Positions 32,898-40,934 of a stretch of DNA of 64,000 nt are shown here, piece after piece. The translations under genes and the position numbers were made by a program. The notes under the pieces were generated by a model that worked only from the letters and a program-made list of their open reading frames with translations, did no database searches and was not told where the DNA came from. The stretch lies in assembly GCF_008727715.1 (NCBI RefSeq), contig NZ_CP044217.1, positions 229,639 to 293,638 of the forward strand, written 5' to 3'. Numbering within the stretch: the first letter of the stretch is position 1; every line of letters begins with the position of its first letter. This DNA comes from Mesorhizobium terrae (GTDB lineage Bacteria; Pseudomonadota; Alphaproteobacteria; Rhizobiales; Rhizobiaceae).

Positions 32898-33635
32898 ATG
32901 ACGGAGAGCGCAACCACGCGGCGACGGGGAGGGCAGGGCGGCGCAGGTCGATCAGCTGACCAGCGATCAGGCGACGGTCGGCCAAATGACGGTCGATCAG
33001 CTGACCAGCTGTTTGATCGGGAGCTGGATCATCTGCCGCCGCAGATGCGCTGGCGCGAATGGATGATGCGTGTCGAGGCAACGATCTTCGCCGCCAGCGA
33101 GCCGGTCGGCCGCGAGGTACTGGCGCGCATCGTCGGCAAGGACTGCAGCATCGACCTGTTGATCGACGACATCCGGGATGAGTTGCGCGGGCGGCCGTAC
33201 GACCTGGTTTCCGTCGCCGGCGGCTGGAAGCACCTGACCCGGCCGGCCTATGCCGACGCCATCCGTACGGCTGTCGGAGGCAACGAACGATCGGTCGACC
33301 TCACCCAGTCCGAAATCCTGGTGCTGATGTGTATTGCTTACTTCCAGCCGATCACCCGCACCGAGCTGTCCAGCTTCTTCGGCAAGGAGATTTCGCGCGA
33401 TCTGATCGGCCGTCTGCGCGGCGCTGGCCTGATCGCCTCGGGACCGCGCAGCCCGACGTCCGGAGCGCCTTACACCTATGTCACGACGAAAGAGTTCCTG
33501 CTTGAGTTCGGCCTCGATACCCTGCGCGACCTGCCCGACTTCGAGGCGCTGGAGGACGCCGGCTTGCTCAGCAAGGAAAAGCTGCTGGCCGGCGATATCA
33601 TGCCAGGGCTCGCAGACACCGCCTTCGACGAATGA
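32898..33635 (+). CDS. scpB: plasmid-encoded ScpB (SMC-Scp complex subunit), 245 aa
   Basis: From about residue 50 the protein follows ScpB: MRVEATIFAASEPVGREVLARIVG, IDDIRDELRGRPYDLVSVAGGWKHLTRPAYADAI, QSEILVLMCIAYFQPITRTELSSFFGKEISRDLIGRLRGAGLI, and TTKEFLLEFGLDTLRDLPDFEAL. These are the paired winged-helix domains that bind the kleisin ScpA in the condensin complex. No scpA or smc gene is in the window, so it may work with the DUF1403 protein or with chromosomal partners. The first 45 residues are low-complexity and contain an internal repeat (RSADQ twice) encoded by a repeated DNA motif. Confidence 0.88.
   Translation: MTESATTRRRGGQGGAGRSADQRSGDGRPNDGRSADQLFDRELDHLPPQMRWREWMMRVEATIFAASEPVGREVLARIVGKDCSIDLLIDDIRDELRGRPYDLVSVAGGWKHLTRPAYADAIRTAVGGNERSVDLTQSEILVLMCIAYFQPITRTELSSFFGKEISRDLIGRLRGAGLIASGPRSPTSGAPYTYVTTKEFLLEFGLDTLRDLPDFEALEDAGLLSKEKLLAGDIMPGLADTAFDE
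32946..33009 (+). repeat. two copies of a 19-base motif, 45 bases apart, inside scpB
   Basis: GGTCGATCAGCTGACCAGC occurs at 32946-32964 and 32991-33009, a distance of exactly 15 codons, with a partial GCGATCAG/GACGGTC echo between. The motif holds the near-palindrome GGTCGATCAGCTGACC. It encodes RSADQ-type residues in the disordered N-terminus of ScpB and could also be a protein-binding site. Confidence 0.7.
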
Positions 33636-33914
33636 ATGAACTGCAACCTTGCACGAGCCGGCCGCGATCTTGGTTGGCCGCGGCGTTTTGATAAAGTAGT
33701 CATGCGTGGCACTGCGGATTGCCCTTTGCCAAGAGCCGCGATCCGAGGCCGCGTCCTTAGGCGGAACGACAGGAGAACCGTCGCGCTCACTCCATTCAAG
33801 CTGAAGGCGGGCGGTTTGCTTTGGCTTAGCTGAAGCGTTCGCCTTCGATGTGCTCGCGCCCCTGTTAGGACCCCGTCTGACCCGCTCATCCCTCCCTCTT
33901 TGGCGAAGGATCCT

Positions 33915-33941
33915 GCCGGCGGCGACAAGACCGCCGCCGGC
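33915..33941 (-). terminator. hairpin downstream of the hsp20 remnant
   Basis: A perfect 10-bp stem (GCCGGCGGCG / CGCCGCCGGC) with a 7-base loop sits 12 bases past the stop of the Hsp20 fragment on the minus strand. There is no T-run. It is probably the terminator of the former hsp20 gene. The rest of 33636-33914 shows no gene. Confidence 0.5.
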
Positions 33942-33953
33942 GCCTACCATGCG

Positions 33954-34065
33954 TCAGTTCTTGGTGACAATACGCTTGACCTGCGACTGCGCCTTCTCGG
34001 TCTTGGGTAAGGTCACGGTCAGCACGCCGTTCTTGAAGCGCGCATCGACCTCCGGGAGAAATTTG
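33954..34065 (-). pseudogene. C-terminal remnant of an Hsp20 family small heat-shock protein
   Basis: On the minus strand the sequence ends LPEVDARFKNGVLTVTLPKTEKAQSQVKRIVTKN then TGA. The GVLTVTLPK motif is the conserved end of the alpha-crystallin domain of Hsp20 proteins. Upstream of about base 34065 the similarity stops and AT-rich sequence begins, so only about 35 of roughly 150 codons remain. The break marks a rearrangement boundary between the ScpB region and the LysR-sulfonate region. Confidence 0.85.
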
Positions 34066-34145
34066 CCCGCACCATGATGCATTACCAATGATCTTAATAT
34101 TAGATTATTTCTATTATTCTATTCGACAACGCTTATCAATTTTGC

Positions 34146-35039
34146 ATGACACTCGAACAGCTTCGTATCTTCCTCGCCGTGGCAGAGCGCGGGCACGTCA
34201 CCAGGGCGGCGCGCGTGCTAAACCTCACGCAATCAGCGGTCTCCGCCGCGATCTCTACGCTTAAGGCGCAGCATGGGGTGCGGCTTTTCGACCGGATCGG
34301 TCGCGGCATCGAGATCACGGAAGCCGGTCGCACTTTCATGGGTGCGGCGCAGGCCGTCATGGCTGAGGCAGAGACAGCGCGACTTGTGCTTGCGGATCTG
34401 GCGCAGGACGTCCGGGGGCGGTTGCGCATCCATGCGAGTCAAACAGTGGCAAGCTATTGGCTGCCGCCATTTCTGATAACGCTACATGAACGCCATGCCG
34501 GCCTGGATATGGCACTTATGGTCGGCAATACTGCTCAGGTGGCGCAGGCTGTGACAAATGGTGCGGCAGACCTAGGCTTTGTGGAAGGTGACGTGACCCA
34601 GAACGATCTCAGGCGTCGCGTCGTTGCTCGCGATGAACTTGTATTCGTGATGTCGCCCGACCATCTTTTGGCAAAATCTCGCTCGCTCGGTGCGCTGGAT
34701 TACGGACGGACAAGCTGGGTCCTGCGCGAACTCGGGTCCGGTACGCGGTCGGAATTTGAGGCGCATCTGAGCGCCATGAGGCTGTCGATCGATGATCTCG
34801 ATATCGCGCTCGAACTGCCCTCGAACGAGGCAATTCTGGCCGCTGTTGCTGGCGGACGTTGTATCAGCATGCTGTCACGCCGCGCGGTCGAGGGAGCGGT
34901 GTCGCAGGGAGTCGTGCGGATACGCTCCGTCACATGGGCACCAAGGCCCGAACGCAGCTTTGCTGTCCTGACCCATCCCGCGCGCCACCGCACCCGCGCG
35001 GCCGAAGCGTTGCTGAACCTCATCGACGAGGCGCGCTGA
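34146..35039 (+). CDS. LysR family regulator, 297 aa
   Basis: The N-terminal winged helix MTLEQLRIFLAVAERGHVTRAARVLNLTQSAVSAAISTLKAQHGVRLFDRIGRGIEITEAGRTF is typical LysR, followed by a periplasmic-binding-type effector domain (RGRLRIHASQTVASYWLPPFL...). Its closest relatives in type are CysB/YeiE-like and other sulfur or anion-responsive members, judged only from the DNA-binding region. It is preceded by an unusually AT-rich 60-base stretch, likely its promoter. Its 3' end overlaps that of the convergent second LysR gene by 20 bases. It may control the sulfonate operon or an unlinked target. Confidence 0.9.
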   Translation: MTLEQLRIFLAVAERGHVTRAARVLNLTQSAVSAAISTLKAQHGVRLFDRIGRGIEITEAGRTFMGAAQAVMAEAETARLVLADLAQDVRGRLRIHASQTVASYWLPPFLITLHERHAGLDMALMVGNTAQVAQAVTNGAADLGFVEGDVTQNDLRRRVVARDELVFVMSPDHLLAKSRSLGALDYGRTSWVLRELGSGTRSEFEAHLSAMRLSIDDLDIALELPSNEAILAAVAGGRCISMLSRRAVEGAVSQGVVRIRSVTWAPRPERSFAVLTHPARHRTRAAEALLNLIDEAR

Positions 35040-35973
35040 CGGTATCGGTGCTCCCGATCGTCGGAGGCTCACGTTGAGGCGGTGGCTGCGCAATTTGCGA
35101 CCAGACTTCACTGGCGACCGGTCCTGACGTTCCCAACAACCTGACAGCCGTAATTTCCAGCGGGCAGGAAAGCAGCATCTCAGAGATGTCCACGACAACG
35201 CCGTCTCTGATGCGTTGCTTGGCAAGCGATTCGGGCACCCAGGCCACCGCTATGCCGACTGCCGCCATCTCGAGCGCGGCAAGTGTGAGCGCCGTTTCTG
35301 CGATCGGCATGAGCCTTGTTGCACCGCTCAGGCGCGGCAGGATCAGTCTTCCCATCATGCTGCCAAAAAACACGTTACCTGGATAAGCGATATAGGGAAC
35401 CTCGTCCCCCGCAATTCTCAGAGCCAAATCGTCAAGCGCACCGGCATCGAAGACCGGGATGAGCCGGTCGAAGCCGATAGTAGCCGATTCGACATACCCG
35501 GCATTAACGGGATGATCCTCTCCCGGCACACGGTAGATAACGGCGATATCGGCTTGGCGTGAGAGCAGAAGGCCGACGCATTCATCGAGATTGGCCGAGC
35601 GAAGGCGGACATGGATCGTCTCGTTTTGCTGCCGCAACTTCTTGAGAAGGTGCGGCGTCAACGCCGTCGTCAGTGAATGCTGGCTTGCAAGGACGACGCG
35701 ATTCGAGGCGACGCGAGCGTCGAGTTTGAGATCCACGACAAGCTGACGCAGATCTACGGCAAGCTTTTGGATTTGATCGCGCTTGTCGGCCATTGTCGGG
35801 CGTACCTGCACCGGCTTTCGGGTCCGGTCGAACAGTTCGGTTCCGACATGATCTTCGATGTTCTGTATTCGCCTGGAAAAGGCTGATTGCGTGAGAAACC
35901 GCCGCTCCGCCGCTTCATGGAACGATCCGGTCTCGGCGACAGCAAGGAGATCCTCAAGCCATTCGAGGCGCAT
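35020..35973 (-). CDS. LysR family regulator, divergent from the sulfonate operon, 317 aa
   Basis: MRLEWLEDLLAVAETGSFHEAAERRFLTQSAFSRRIQNIEDHVGTELFDRTRKPVQVRPT is the LysR DNA-binding domain; the effector domain follows from NRVVLASQHSLTTALTPHLL. The gene is divergent from the cysteate lyase gene, with 110 bases between that contain a perfect inverted repeat (35984-36006). This is the standard arrangement for a LysR activator of an adjacent catabolic operon, as with CuyR before CuyA. The inducer is probably a sulfonate or its breakdown product; this is inference from the neighbours. Confidence 0.92.
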   Translation of the reverse strand: MRLEWLEDLLAVAETGSFHEAAERRFLTQSAFSRRIQNIEDHVGTELFDRTRKPVQVRPTMADKRDQIQKLAVDLRQLVVDLKLDARVASNRVVLASQHSLTTALTPHLLKKLRQQNETIHVRLRSANLDECVGLLLSRQADIAVIYRVPGEDHPVNAGYVESATIGFDRLIPVFDAGALDDLALRIAGDEVPYIAYPGNVFFGSMMGRLILPRLSGATRLMPIAETALTLAALEMAAVGIAVAWVPESLAKQRIRDGVVVDISEMLLSCPLEITAVRLLGTSGPVASEVWSQIAQPPPQREPPTIGSTDTVSAPRR

Positions 35974-35983
35974 GACGGCTCCA

Positions 35984-36006
35984 TAAGATGCAATATGTGC
36001 ATCTTA
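35984..36006. promoter_or_regulatory. LysR operator between the regulator and the sulfonate operon
   Basis: TAAGATGCA, a 5-base spacer (ATATG) and TGCATCTTA form a perfect 9-bp inverted repeat 10 bases upstream of the lysR ATG and 78 bases before the lyase ATG. It contains the T-N11-A pattern of LysR sites. It probably serves both autoregulation and activation of the operon. Confidence 0.8.
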
Positions 36007-36083
36007 GGTGGATAATTTCGAATTTGCACGAGTCATTTTGACGTGCGAGTGTCACTTTGCTCAAGTTTCGGAAGGTTTATCAT

Positions 36084-37106
36084 ATGCATCTCGCTCGCTT
36101 TCCACGCGTCTTCCTGGCCCATCTGCCGACGCCTCTCGAAAAGCTCGACCGGCTCAGCCGGGAGCTTGGCGGACCGGAGATCTGGATAAAGCGCGACGAC
36201 TGCACCGGGCTGTCGACTGGCGGCAACAAGACCCGCAAGCTGGAATTCCTGATGGCCGAAGCTCAAGCCATGGGCGCCGACACGGTGATGACACAGGGCG
36301 CGACGCAATCTAACCACGCGCGCCAGACGGCGGCTTTCGCGGCAAAGCTTGGGATGGGCTGTCATATCCTGCTTGAGGATCGTACCGGTTCGAATGACTT
36401 GAATTACAACAGCAATGGCAATGTGCTGCTCGACCATCTGCACGGAGCGACCACATCGAAACGTGCGGGCGGGGCCGACATGCAGACCGAGATGGAAAGC
36501 GTGGCCGAGAAACTACGCGGAGAGGGTCGTAAAGTCTATGTTATTCCCGGTGGCGGCTCGAATGCCACAGGCGCGCTAGGCTATGTCAACTGCGCATTCG
36601 AACTGTTGTCGCAAGCTAACGACAGGAGCCTTGTGATCGATCATATTGTTACCGCAACCGGCAGCGCTGGCACGCAGGCCGGCCTCGTCACAGGGCTGAA
36701 GGCTATCAACGCCAATATTCCGCTGACCGGCATCGGCGTGCGCGCGCCGAAGGAAAAACAGGAAGAGAGCGTTTACAAGTTAGCTCTTCAGACAGCCGAA
36801 AAGCTCGGCTGCTTCAATGTCGTTGCGCGGTCGGACGTGGTCGCCGACAGCAACTATGTTGGGCAAGGCTATGGCATTCCGCGTGAGGACACGTTGGAGG
36901 CGATCCGCATGTTCGCTCAGCTTGAGGGTATTCTTCTCGATCCCGTATACTCGGGCAAGGGCGCGGCGGGCCTGATCGACTATTGCCGCAAGAGCAAGTT
37001 CAATAAGGGAGAGCGAGTGGTCTTCCTGCATACCGGCGGTTCGGCGGCTCTCTTCGGCTACAACGCTGCCTTCGCGGAAGACCAGACCAAGCTCGCGGCG
37101 GAATAG
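36084..37106 (+). CDS. cuyA: L-cysteate sulfo-lyase / D-cysteine desulfhydrase family PLP enzyme, 340 aa
   Basis: [60 protein letters not shown] is the start of the CuyA/DcyD group of fold-type II PLP enzymes; GNKTRKLE carries the PLP lysine, and [22 protein letters not shown] and [16 protein letters not shown] are conserved substrate and phosphate-binding loops. CuyA splits L-cysteate into pyruvate, ammonium and sulfite; DcyD does the same with D-cysteine, releasing sulfide. Linkage to a Tau-type sulfonate importer and an HpsN-like enzyme favours the sulfo-lyase role. GGAAGG lies 8 bases before the ATG at 36084. First gene of a seven-gene operon. Confidence 0.85.
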   Translation: MHLARFPRVFLAHLPTPLEKLDRLSRELGGPEIWIKRDDCTGLSTGGNKTRKLEFLMAEAQAMGADTVMTQGATQSNHARQTAAFAAKLGMGCHILLEDRTGSNDLNYNSNGNVLLDHLHGATTSKRAGGADMQTEMESVAEKLRGEGRKVYVIPGGGSNATGALGYVNCAFELLSQANDRSLVIDHIVTATGSAGTQAGLVTGLKAINANIPLTGIGVRAPKEKQEESVYKLALQTAEKLGCFNVVARSDVVADSNYVGQGYGIPREDTLEAIRMFAQLEGILLDPVYSGKGAAGLIDYCRKSKFNKGERVVFLHTGGSAALFGYNAAFAEDQTKLAAE

Positions 37107-37108
37107 CC

Positions 37109-38317
37109 ATGGCGCGACAGCGGTTCACCGGCAGCTTCACGCAGCAGCTTCCAATCCCTGACGAGGGCATCACCGCAGCTGCCGCCGTAATGCGTTCGGG
37201 CCGACTGCATCGCTACAATATCGCCGGCGGCGACGAGAGCGAGGCGATGGCCTTGGAACGCGAATATGCGGCCTGGCAGGGCGCGCGTTTCTGCCTTGCA
37301 GTCGCGTCGGGCGGACAAGCGATGCAGATCGCGTTGCGTGCGGCCGGCGTCCGTGCCGGCGAAACGGTTCTGACCAATGCCTTTACTCTTGCTCCCGTGC
37401 CCGGGGCTATCGCAGCGGTCGGCGCCAAGCCGGTATTTGTCGAAACAACCGAGGATCTCGTTATCGATCTCGACGATCTGTCGAGCAAGGCAAAGCGCAC
37501 CGGCGCACGCTACCTGCTTCTGTCGCACATGCGCGGCCATATGTGTGACATGGAGGCGCTTCTGGCAGTCGCCACAGAGATCGATCTGACGGTAATCGAG
37601 GATTGCGCCCACACCATGGGTGCGACTTGGAATGGGCGCCGCTCAGGTTCCTTTGGGCTTGCTGGCTGTTTCAGCACCCAGACCTACAAGCATTTGAATT
37701 CGGGTGAGGGCGGATTGCTGACCTCGGACGACGCCGAATTCATTGCTCGCGCCACAATCCTGTCGGGCTCTTATATGCTCTACGAGCGACATGGCGCGGG
37801 ACCGAATCCAGACACGTATACCAATATCCGGCTGGACACGCCAAACATGTCGGCTCGCATGGACAATTTGCGCGCGGCCCTACTGCGCCCACAACTGCAA
37901 GGCATCGAACAGGCCATCTGCGCCTGGAACGCGCGGCACGATCTGTTGGCCGCAAGGCTGGCCGCTAACCCTGAGATCCGCATACCGCACCGGCCCGCTG
38001 CCGAACGATATGTCGGATCCTCTATTCAGTTTATGATCCCGGTGATTTCGGCGAAGTCCGCGCGCGTCCTGCTGAGACTTCTTGCCGATATGGGGGTCGA
38101 GGTAAAATGGTTTGGGGCAAAAGCGCCCGCAGGTTTCACATCGGACCACCATAGTTGGCGCTACGCAGGCGCGCAGGATCTGCCGCGCACCGATGCAATC
38201 CTGGCAAGTCTCTTCGACATGCGACTACCGCTCACCTTCAGCCTCGACGATTGCGAGCTGATTGCCGACCACATCCTCGATGCCGTGACGGCCGTCGCGC
38301 CGAAAGTCGAGGCATGA
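37109..38317 (+). CDS. DegT/DnrJ/EryC1/StrS family PLP aminotransferase, 402 aa
   Basis: The sequence has the DegT-family layout: ALEREYAAWQGARFCLAVASGGQAMQIAL, ETVLTNAFTLAPVPGAIAAVGAKPVFVE, LTVIEDCAHTMGATWNGRRSGSFGLAGCFSTQTYKHLNSGEGGLL. The lysine in YKHLNSGEGG binds PLP. Members usually transaminate sugars, but some act on small keto compounds or amino alcohols. It starts two bases after the lyase gene stop and overlaps the next gene, so it belongs to the same operon. A role in moving an amino group to or from a C3-sulfonate (for example sulfopyruvate and cysteate) is inferred from context. The usual sugar substrates would be out of place here. Confidence 0.85.
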   Translation: MARQRFTGSFTQQLPIPDEGITAAAAVMRSGRLHRYNIAGGDESEAMALEREYAAWQGARFCLAVASGGQAMQIALRAAGVRAGETVLTNAFTLAPVPGAIAAVGAKPVFVETTEDLVIDLDDLSSKAKRTGARYLLLSHMRGHMCDMEALLAVATEIDLTVIEDCAHTMGATWNGRRSGSFGLAGCFSTQTYKHLNSGEGGLLTSDDAEFIARATILSGSYMLYERHGAGPNPDTYTNIRLDTPNMSARMDNLRAALLRPQLQGIEQAICAWNARHDLLAARLAANPEIRIPHRPAAERYVGSSIQFMIPVISAKSARVLLRLLADMGVEVKWFGAKAPAGFTSDHHSWRYAGAQDLPRTDAILASLFDMRLPLTFSLDDCELIADHILDAVTAVAPKVEA

Positions 38318-39048
38318 TGCGCCGCGTCGGCATTCTCGGAGGCATGGGTCCGGAGGCGACGGTCCTTGTCATGCAAAAGGTTCTGGCCGCCGTCCACGCC
38401 GACGACGATGCAGGCCATATACCGCTGATCGTCGACCAGAACCCCCAAGTGCCTTCGCGCATCCGCCATCTGATCGAAGGCGTCGGCGTTGACCCCGCGC
38501 CAGTTTTGGCAGACATGGCCCGCCGTCTGGTCGCAGGCGGGGCCGAGGCACTTGCCATGCCTTGCAACACCGCGCACCATTATGCGCCTGCGATCCTTGC
38601 CGCCGTCGACGTGCCGTTCCTGGATATGGTTGCGCTGGCGGCCGATCGTGCGGCGGAATTGGCCGGCTCTGGAGGTCGCGTGGGCATCCTTGCTTCACCC
38701 GCGGTGCGCAAAGTGGCCCTGTTCGATACGCCGCTGACCGCACGACGACTGACGCCACTTTATGCCGATGACGATGAGGCCCTGCTGGCCGCAATCCGCC
38801 GCATCAAGGCCGAGGGGCCTTGCCACGCGGCACGCCAGGCGCTCCGCAACGCCTCGACCGGTCTGGCAGCGCGCGGGGCGTGCGTGCAAATGATCGCTTG
38901 CACCGAATTCTCTCTGATCGGCAATGCAGTGGCCGATCGTGTCACGGCCTTGGACACGCTTGACTGTCTGGTGCAGGCAATTGTCGCCTTTGCCGCATCG
39001 GGCCCAATAAACGCGCTAACGCGCTTTAACTGCCTTCAAAAACAATAA
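38317..39048 (+). CDS. Asp/Glu racemase family protein, 243 aa
   Basis: MRRVGILGGMGPEATVLVMQKVL opens the aspartate/glutamate racemase fold. The two catalytic cysteines are in AMPCNTAHHY and MIACTEFSLI, both conserved, so it should be an active two-base racemase. It starts in the ATGATG overlapping the aminotransferase stop; I prefer the second ATG (38317), with GAGG at suitable distance. In this operon a racemase could interconvert D- and L-cysteate, which differ from aspartate only by a sulfonate in place of the carboxylate, feeding the L-specific lyase. That substrate is a hypothesis. Confidence 0.88.
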   Translation: MRRVGILGGMGPEATVLVMQKVLAAVHADDDAGHIPLIVDQNPQVPSRIRHLIEGVGVDPAPVLADMARRLVAGGAEALAMPCNTAHHYAPAILAAVDVPFLDMVALAADRAAELAGSGGRVGILASPAVRKVALFDTPLTARRLTPLYADDDEALLAAIRRIKAEGPCHAARQALRNASTGLAARGACVQMIACTEFSLIGNAVADRVTALDTLDCLVQAIVAFAASGPINALTRFNCLQKQ

Positions 39049-39091
39049 CAAGAGCGAAACGCCAACCGATACCAACAATGGAGGAATGACA

Positions 39092-40084
39092 ATGACATCG
39101 ATTTTCGGGAAGACGATCCTGCTGGCAACGACCGCGATCATGGTATCTTCGAGTTTGGTTCAGGCGGAAACCCTGACGATCGCTACTTTCAGCGATCCGA
39201 CGCCCATGAACGCCGCCCGCGCTCAGCACGATTTTGAGAAGGCCACCGGCTGGACGATCGACTGGCGCGTCTTCGATTCGGGAACCGATGTCATCGCGGC
39301 GATGGCGTCGGGCGATGTGAAGGTGGCCGAGCTCGGCTCCTCGCCTCTCGCGATCGCGGCCACACAGGGCGTCGATTTGAAGATGTTCATGTTCTCCTAC
39401 GCGATCGGCGATTCCGAGAGCCTGATCGCGCGCAATGGTTCGGGGATCGAGACGCTGGCCGACATCAAGGGCAAGCGCCTGGCGGTTCCGGTCGGCTCGA
39501 CCGCTCACTTCTCGCTGATGGGCGCGATAGCTCATGCTGGTTTGCAGCCCGGCGATGTGACCGTGATGACGATGAAGCCCGATCAGATCGCGGCAGCCTG
39601 GGGCCAGGGCACGATCGACGCAGCCTTTATTTGGCCACCGGCGCAGACCGAGATCCTCAAGACGGGAAAGCGCATCGTCTCGGCCAAGGATACGGCTGAG
39701 TGGGGATATCCGACGTTCAACGCCTGGACGGTCAACTCGGACTTCCTCGCCTCGCACGAGAAGGAGGTTGTCGCGTTCGCGAAGGCGATGAACGCGGCAA
39801 ACATGGCCTATCTCAAAGACCCCGCTGCTTGGACGCCGGAAAACGAGAAAGTCAAGCAGATTGCCAGCGTGACCGGAGCCACTGCCGAACAGATTCCCGA
39901 TATACTGAAAGGCTACACCTTCATCCCGTTGCAGGAGCAGGTGACTGCCAAATGGCTGGGTAATGCGCCGATGGCACTCAAGGCGACGGCCGATTTCCTC
40001 AAATCCGCAGGTCGGATCGACGCTACCGCAGACGACTATTCAAAGTTTGTCACCAGCACGATAGCGCAAGAAGCAGCTAAATAG
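39092..40084 (+). CDS. tauA: Tau-like sulfonate ABC transporter, substrate-binding protein, 330 aa
   Basis: A signal peptide (MTSIFGKTILLATTAIMVSSSLVQA, cleavage after VQA) is followed by ETLTIATFSDPTPMNAARAQHDFEKATGWTIDWRVFDSGTDVIAAMASGDVKVAELGSSPLAIAATQGVDL. The DSG...A.ASGDV....LGSSPLA pattern is that of taurine-binding TauA proteins. It would capture a small sulfonate in the periplasm. The ATG at 39092 has GGAGG 7 bases upstream; the ATG two codons earlier is too close to it. Together with the next two genes it forms a complete importer. The exact ligand (taurine, cysteate, cysteinolate or dihydroxypropanesulfonate) cannot be read from sequence. Confidence 0.88.
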   Translation: MTSIFGKTILLATTAIMVSSSLVQAETLTIATFSDPTPMNAARAQHDFEKATGWTIDWRVFDSGTDVIAAMASGDVKVAELGSSPLAIAATQGVDLKMFMFSYAIGDSESLIARNGSGIETLADIKGKRLAVPVGSTAHFSLMGAIAHAGLQPGDVTVMTMKPDQIAAAWGQGTIDAAFIWPPAQTEILKTGKRIVSAKDTAEWGYPTFNAWTVNSDFLASHEKEVVAFAKAMNAANMAYLKDPAAWTPENEKVKQIASVTGATAEQIPDILKGYTFIPLQEQVTAKWLGNAPMALKATADFLKSAGRIDATADDYSKFVTSTIAQEAAK

Positions 40085-40091
40085 TCCGACT

Positions 40092-40118
40092 GTCCCGCCC
40101 GGCCACACCGGGCGGGAC
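40092..40118 (+). terminator. strong hairpin between tauA-like and tauB-like genes
   Basis: A perfect 11-bp stem (GTCCCGCCCGG / CCGGGCGGGAC) with a 5-base loop, 7 bases after the binding-protein stop. No T-run follows. Such hairpins commonly protect the 3' end of the binding-protein mRNA so that it is made in excess over the ATPase and permease. Confidence 0.7.
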
Positions 40119-40142
40119 GGCGCGCTGACCTGGGAGGAGCCA

Positions 40143-40934
40143 TTGCGCCTGAACATCGACGACGTCTCTGTAGTCTATCCCGCGTCCGACGGACGACCAC
40201 CGGTCGCTGCGCTCAGCAAGATCATGCTGGAGATCGGTGACAGCGAATTTGTTGTCGCGCTCGGCGCATCGGGCTGTGGCAAATCGACCTTGCTTAACCT
40301 GATTGCGGGCTTTCTCGCCCCCACATCGGGACGATTGACGCTTGATGACGCGCCCGTGAGAGGACCAGGCGCGGACCGCGCGGTCGTTTTCCAAAAGCAT
40401 GCCTTATTGCCTTGGTTTGACGTCCTGGACAACGTTGCCTTCGGCCTTCAGGTCCAGGGTGTAGCCTTGGCCGCCCGCTATGAGACGGCCAACCGCTTTA
40501 TCGAACTCCTCGGACTGGATGGCTTTCAGAAATCGCCAGTCTACAAGCTATCTGGCGGCATGCAGCAACGCGTGGGAATCGCGCGCGCGCTGACTTGCGA
40601 TCCGAAAATCCTTCTCATGGACGAGCCTTTGGGCGCGCTCGACGCTCTCACGCGCGAGAAGGCGCAGGAGTTAATCCTCAGCATCTGGAATGAGTCCAAC
40701 AAATCAGTCTTCTTCATCACCCACAGCGTCGAGGAGGCCCTTTTTATGGGGACCAAACTGATCGTGATGTCGCCACGGCCAGGGCGCATAACCCATGCAT
40801 TCGACCTGCCCTTTTCCCGGCAATTTCTTGCCGGCTCTCCTGCAAGGGGTGTCAAAGCTTCGCCGGAGTTCATCAATTTGCGTGAACAGGTTCTGAAGAT
40901 CATTTTCGCAGACGAGGAGGCGGTGGCGACATGA
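40143..40934 (+). CDS. tauB: Tau-like ABC transporter ATPase, 263 aa
   Basis: Walker A GASGCGKST, signature LSGGMQQRVGIARAL and Walker B ILLMDEPLGALDAL are all intact; the length is normal for a nitrate/sulfonate/taurine-type ATPase. It starts at a TTG (40143) preceded by GGAGGAG; there is no ATG at the family's usual start. Its stop overlaps the permease start by four bases (ATGA). It powers sulfonate import with the binding protein and permease on either side. Confidence 0.9.
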   Translation: MRLNIDDVSVVYPASDGRPPVAALSKIMLEIGDSEFVVALGASGCGKSTLLNLIAGFLAPTSGRLTLDDAPVRGPGADRAVVFQKHALLPWFDVLDNVAFGLQVQGVALAARYETANRFIELLGLDGFQKSPVYKLSGGMQQRVGIARALTCDPKILLMDEPLGALDALTREKAQELILSIWNESNKSVFFITHSVEEALFMGTKLIVMSPRPGRITHAFDLPFSRQFLAGSPARGVKASPEFINLREQVLKIIFADEEAVAT

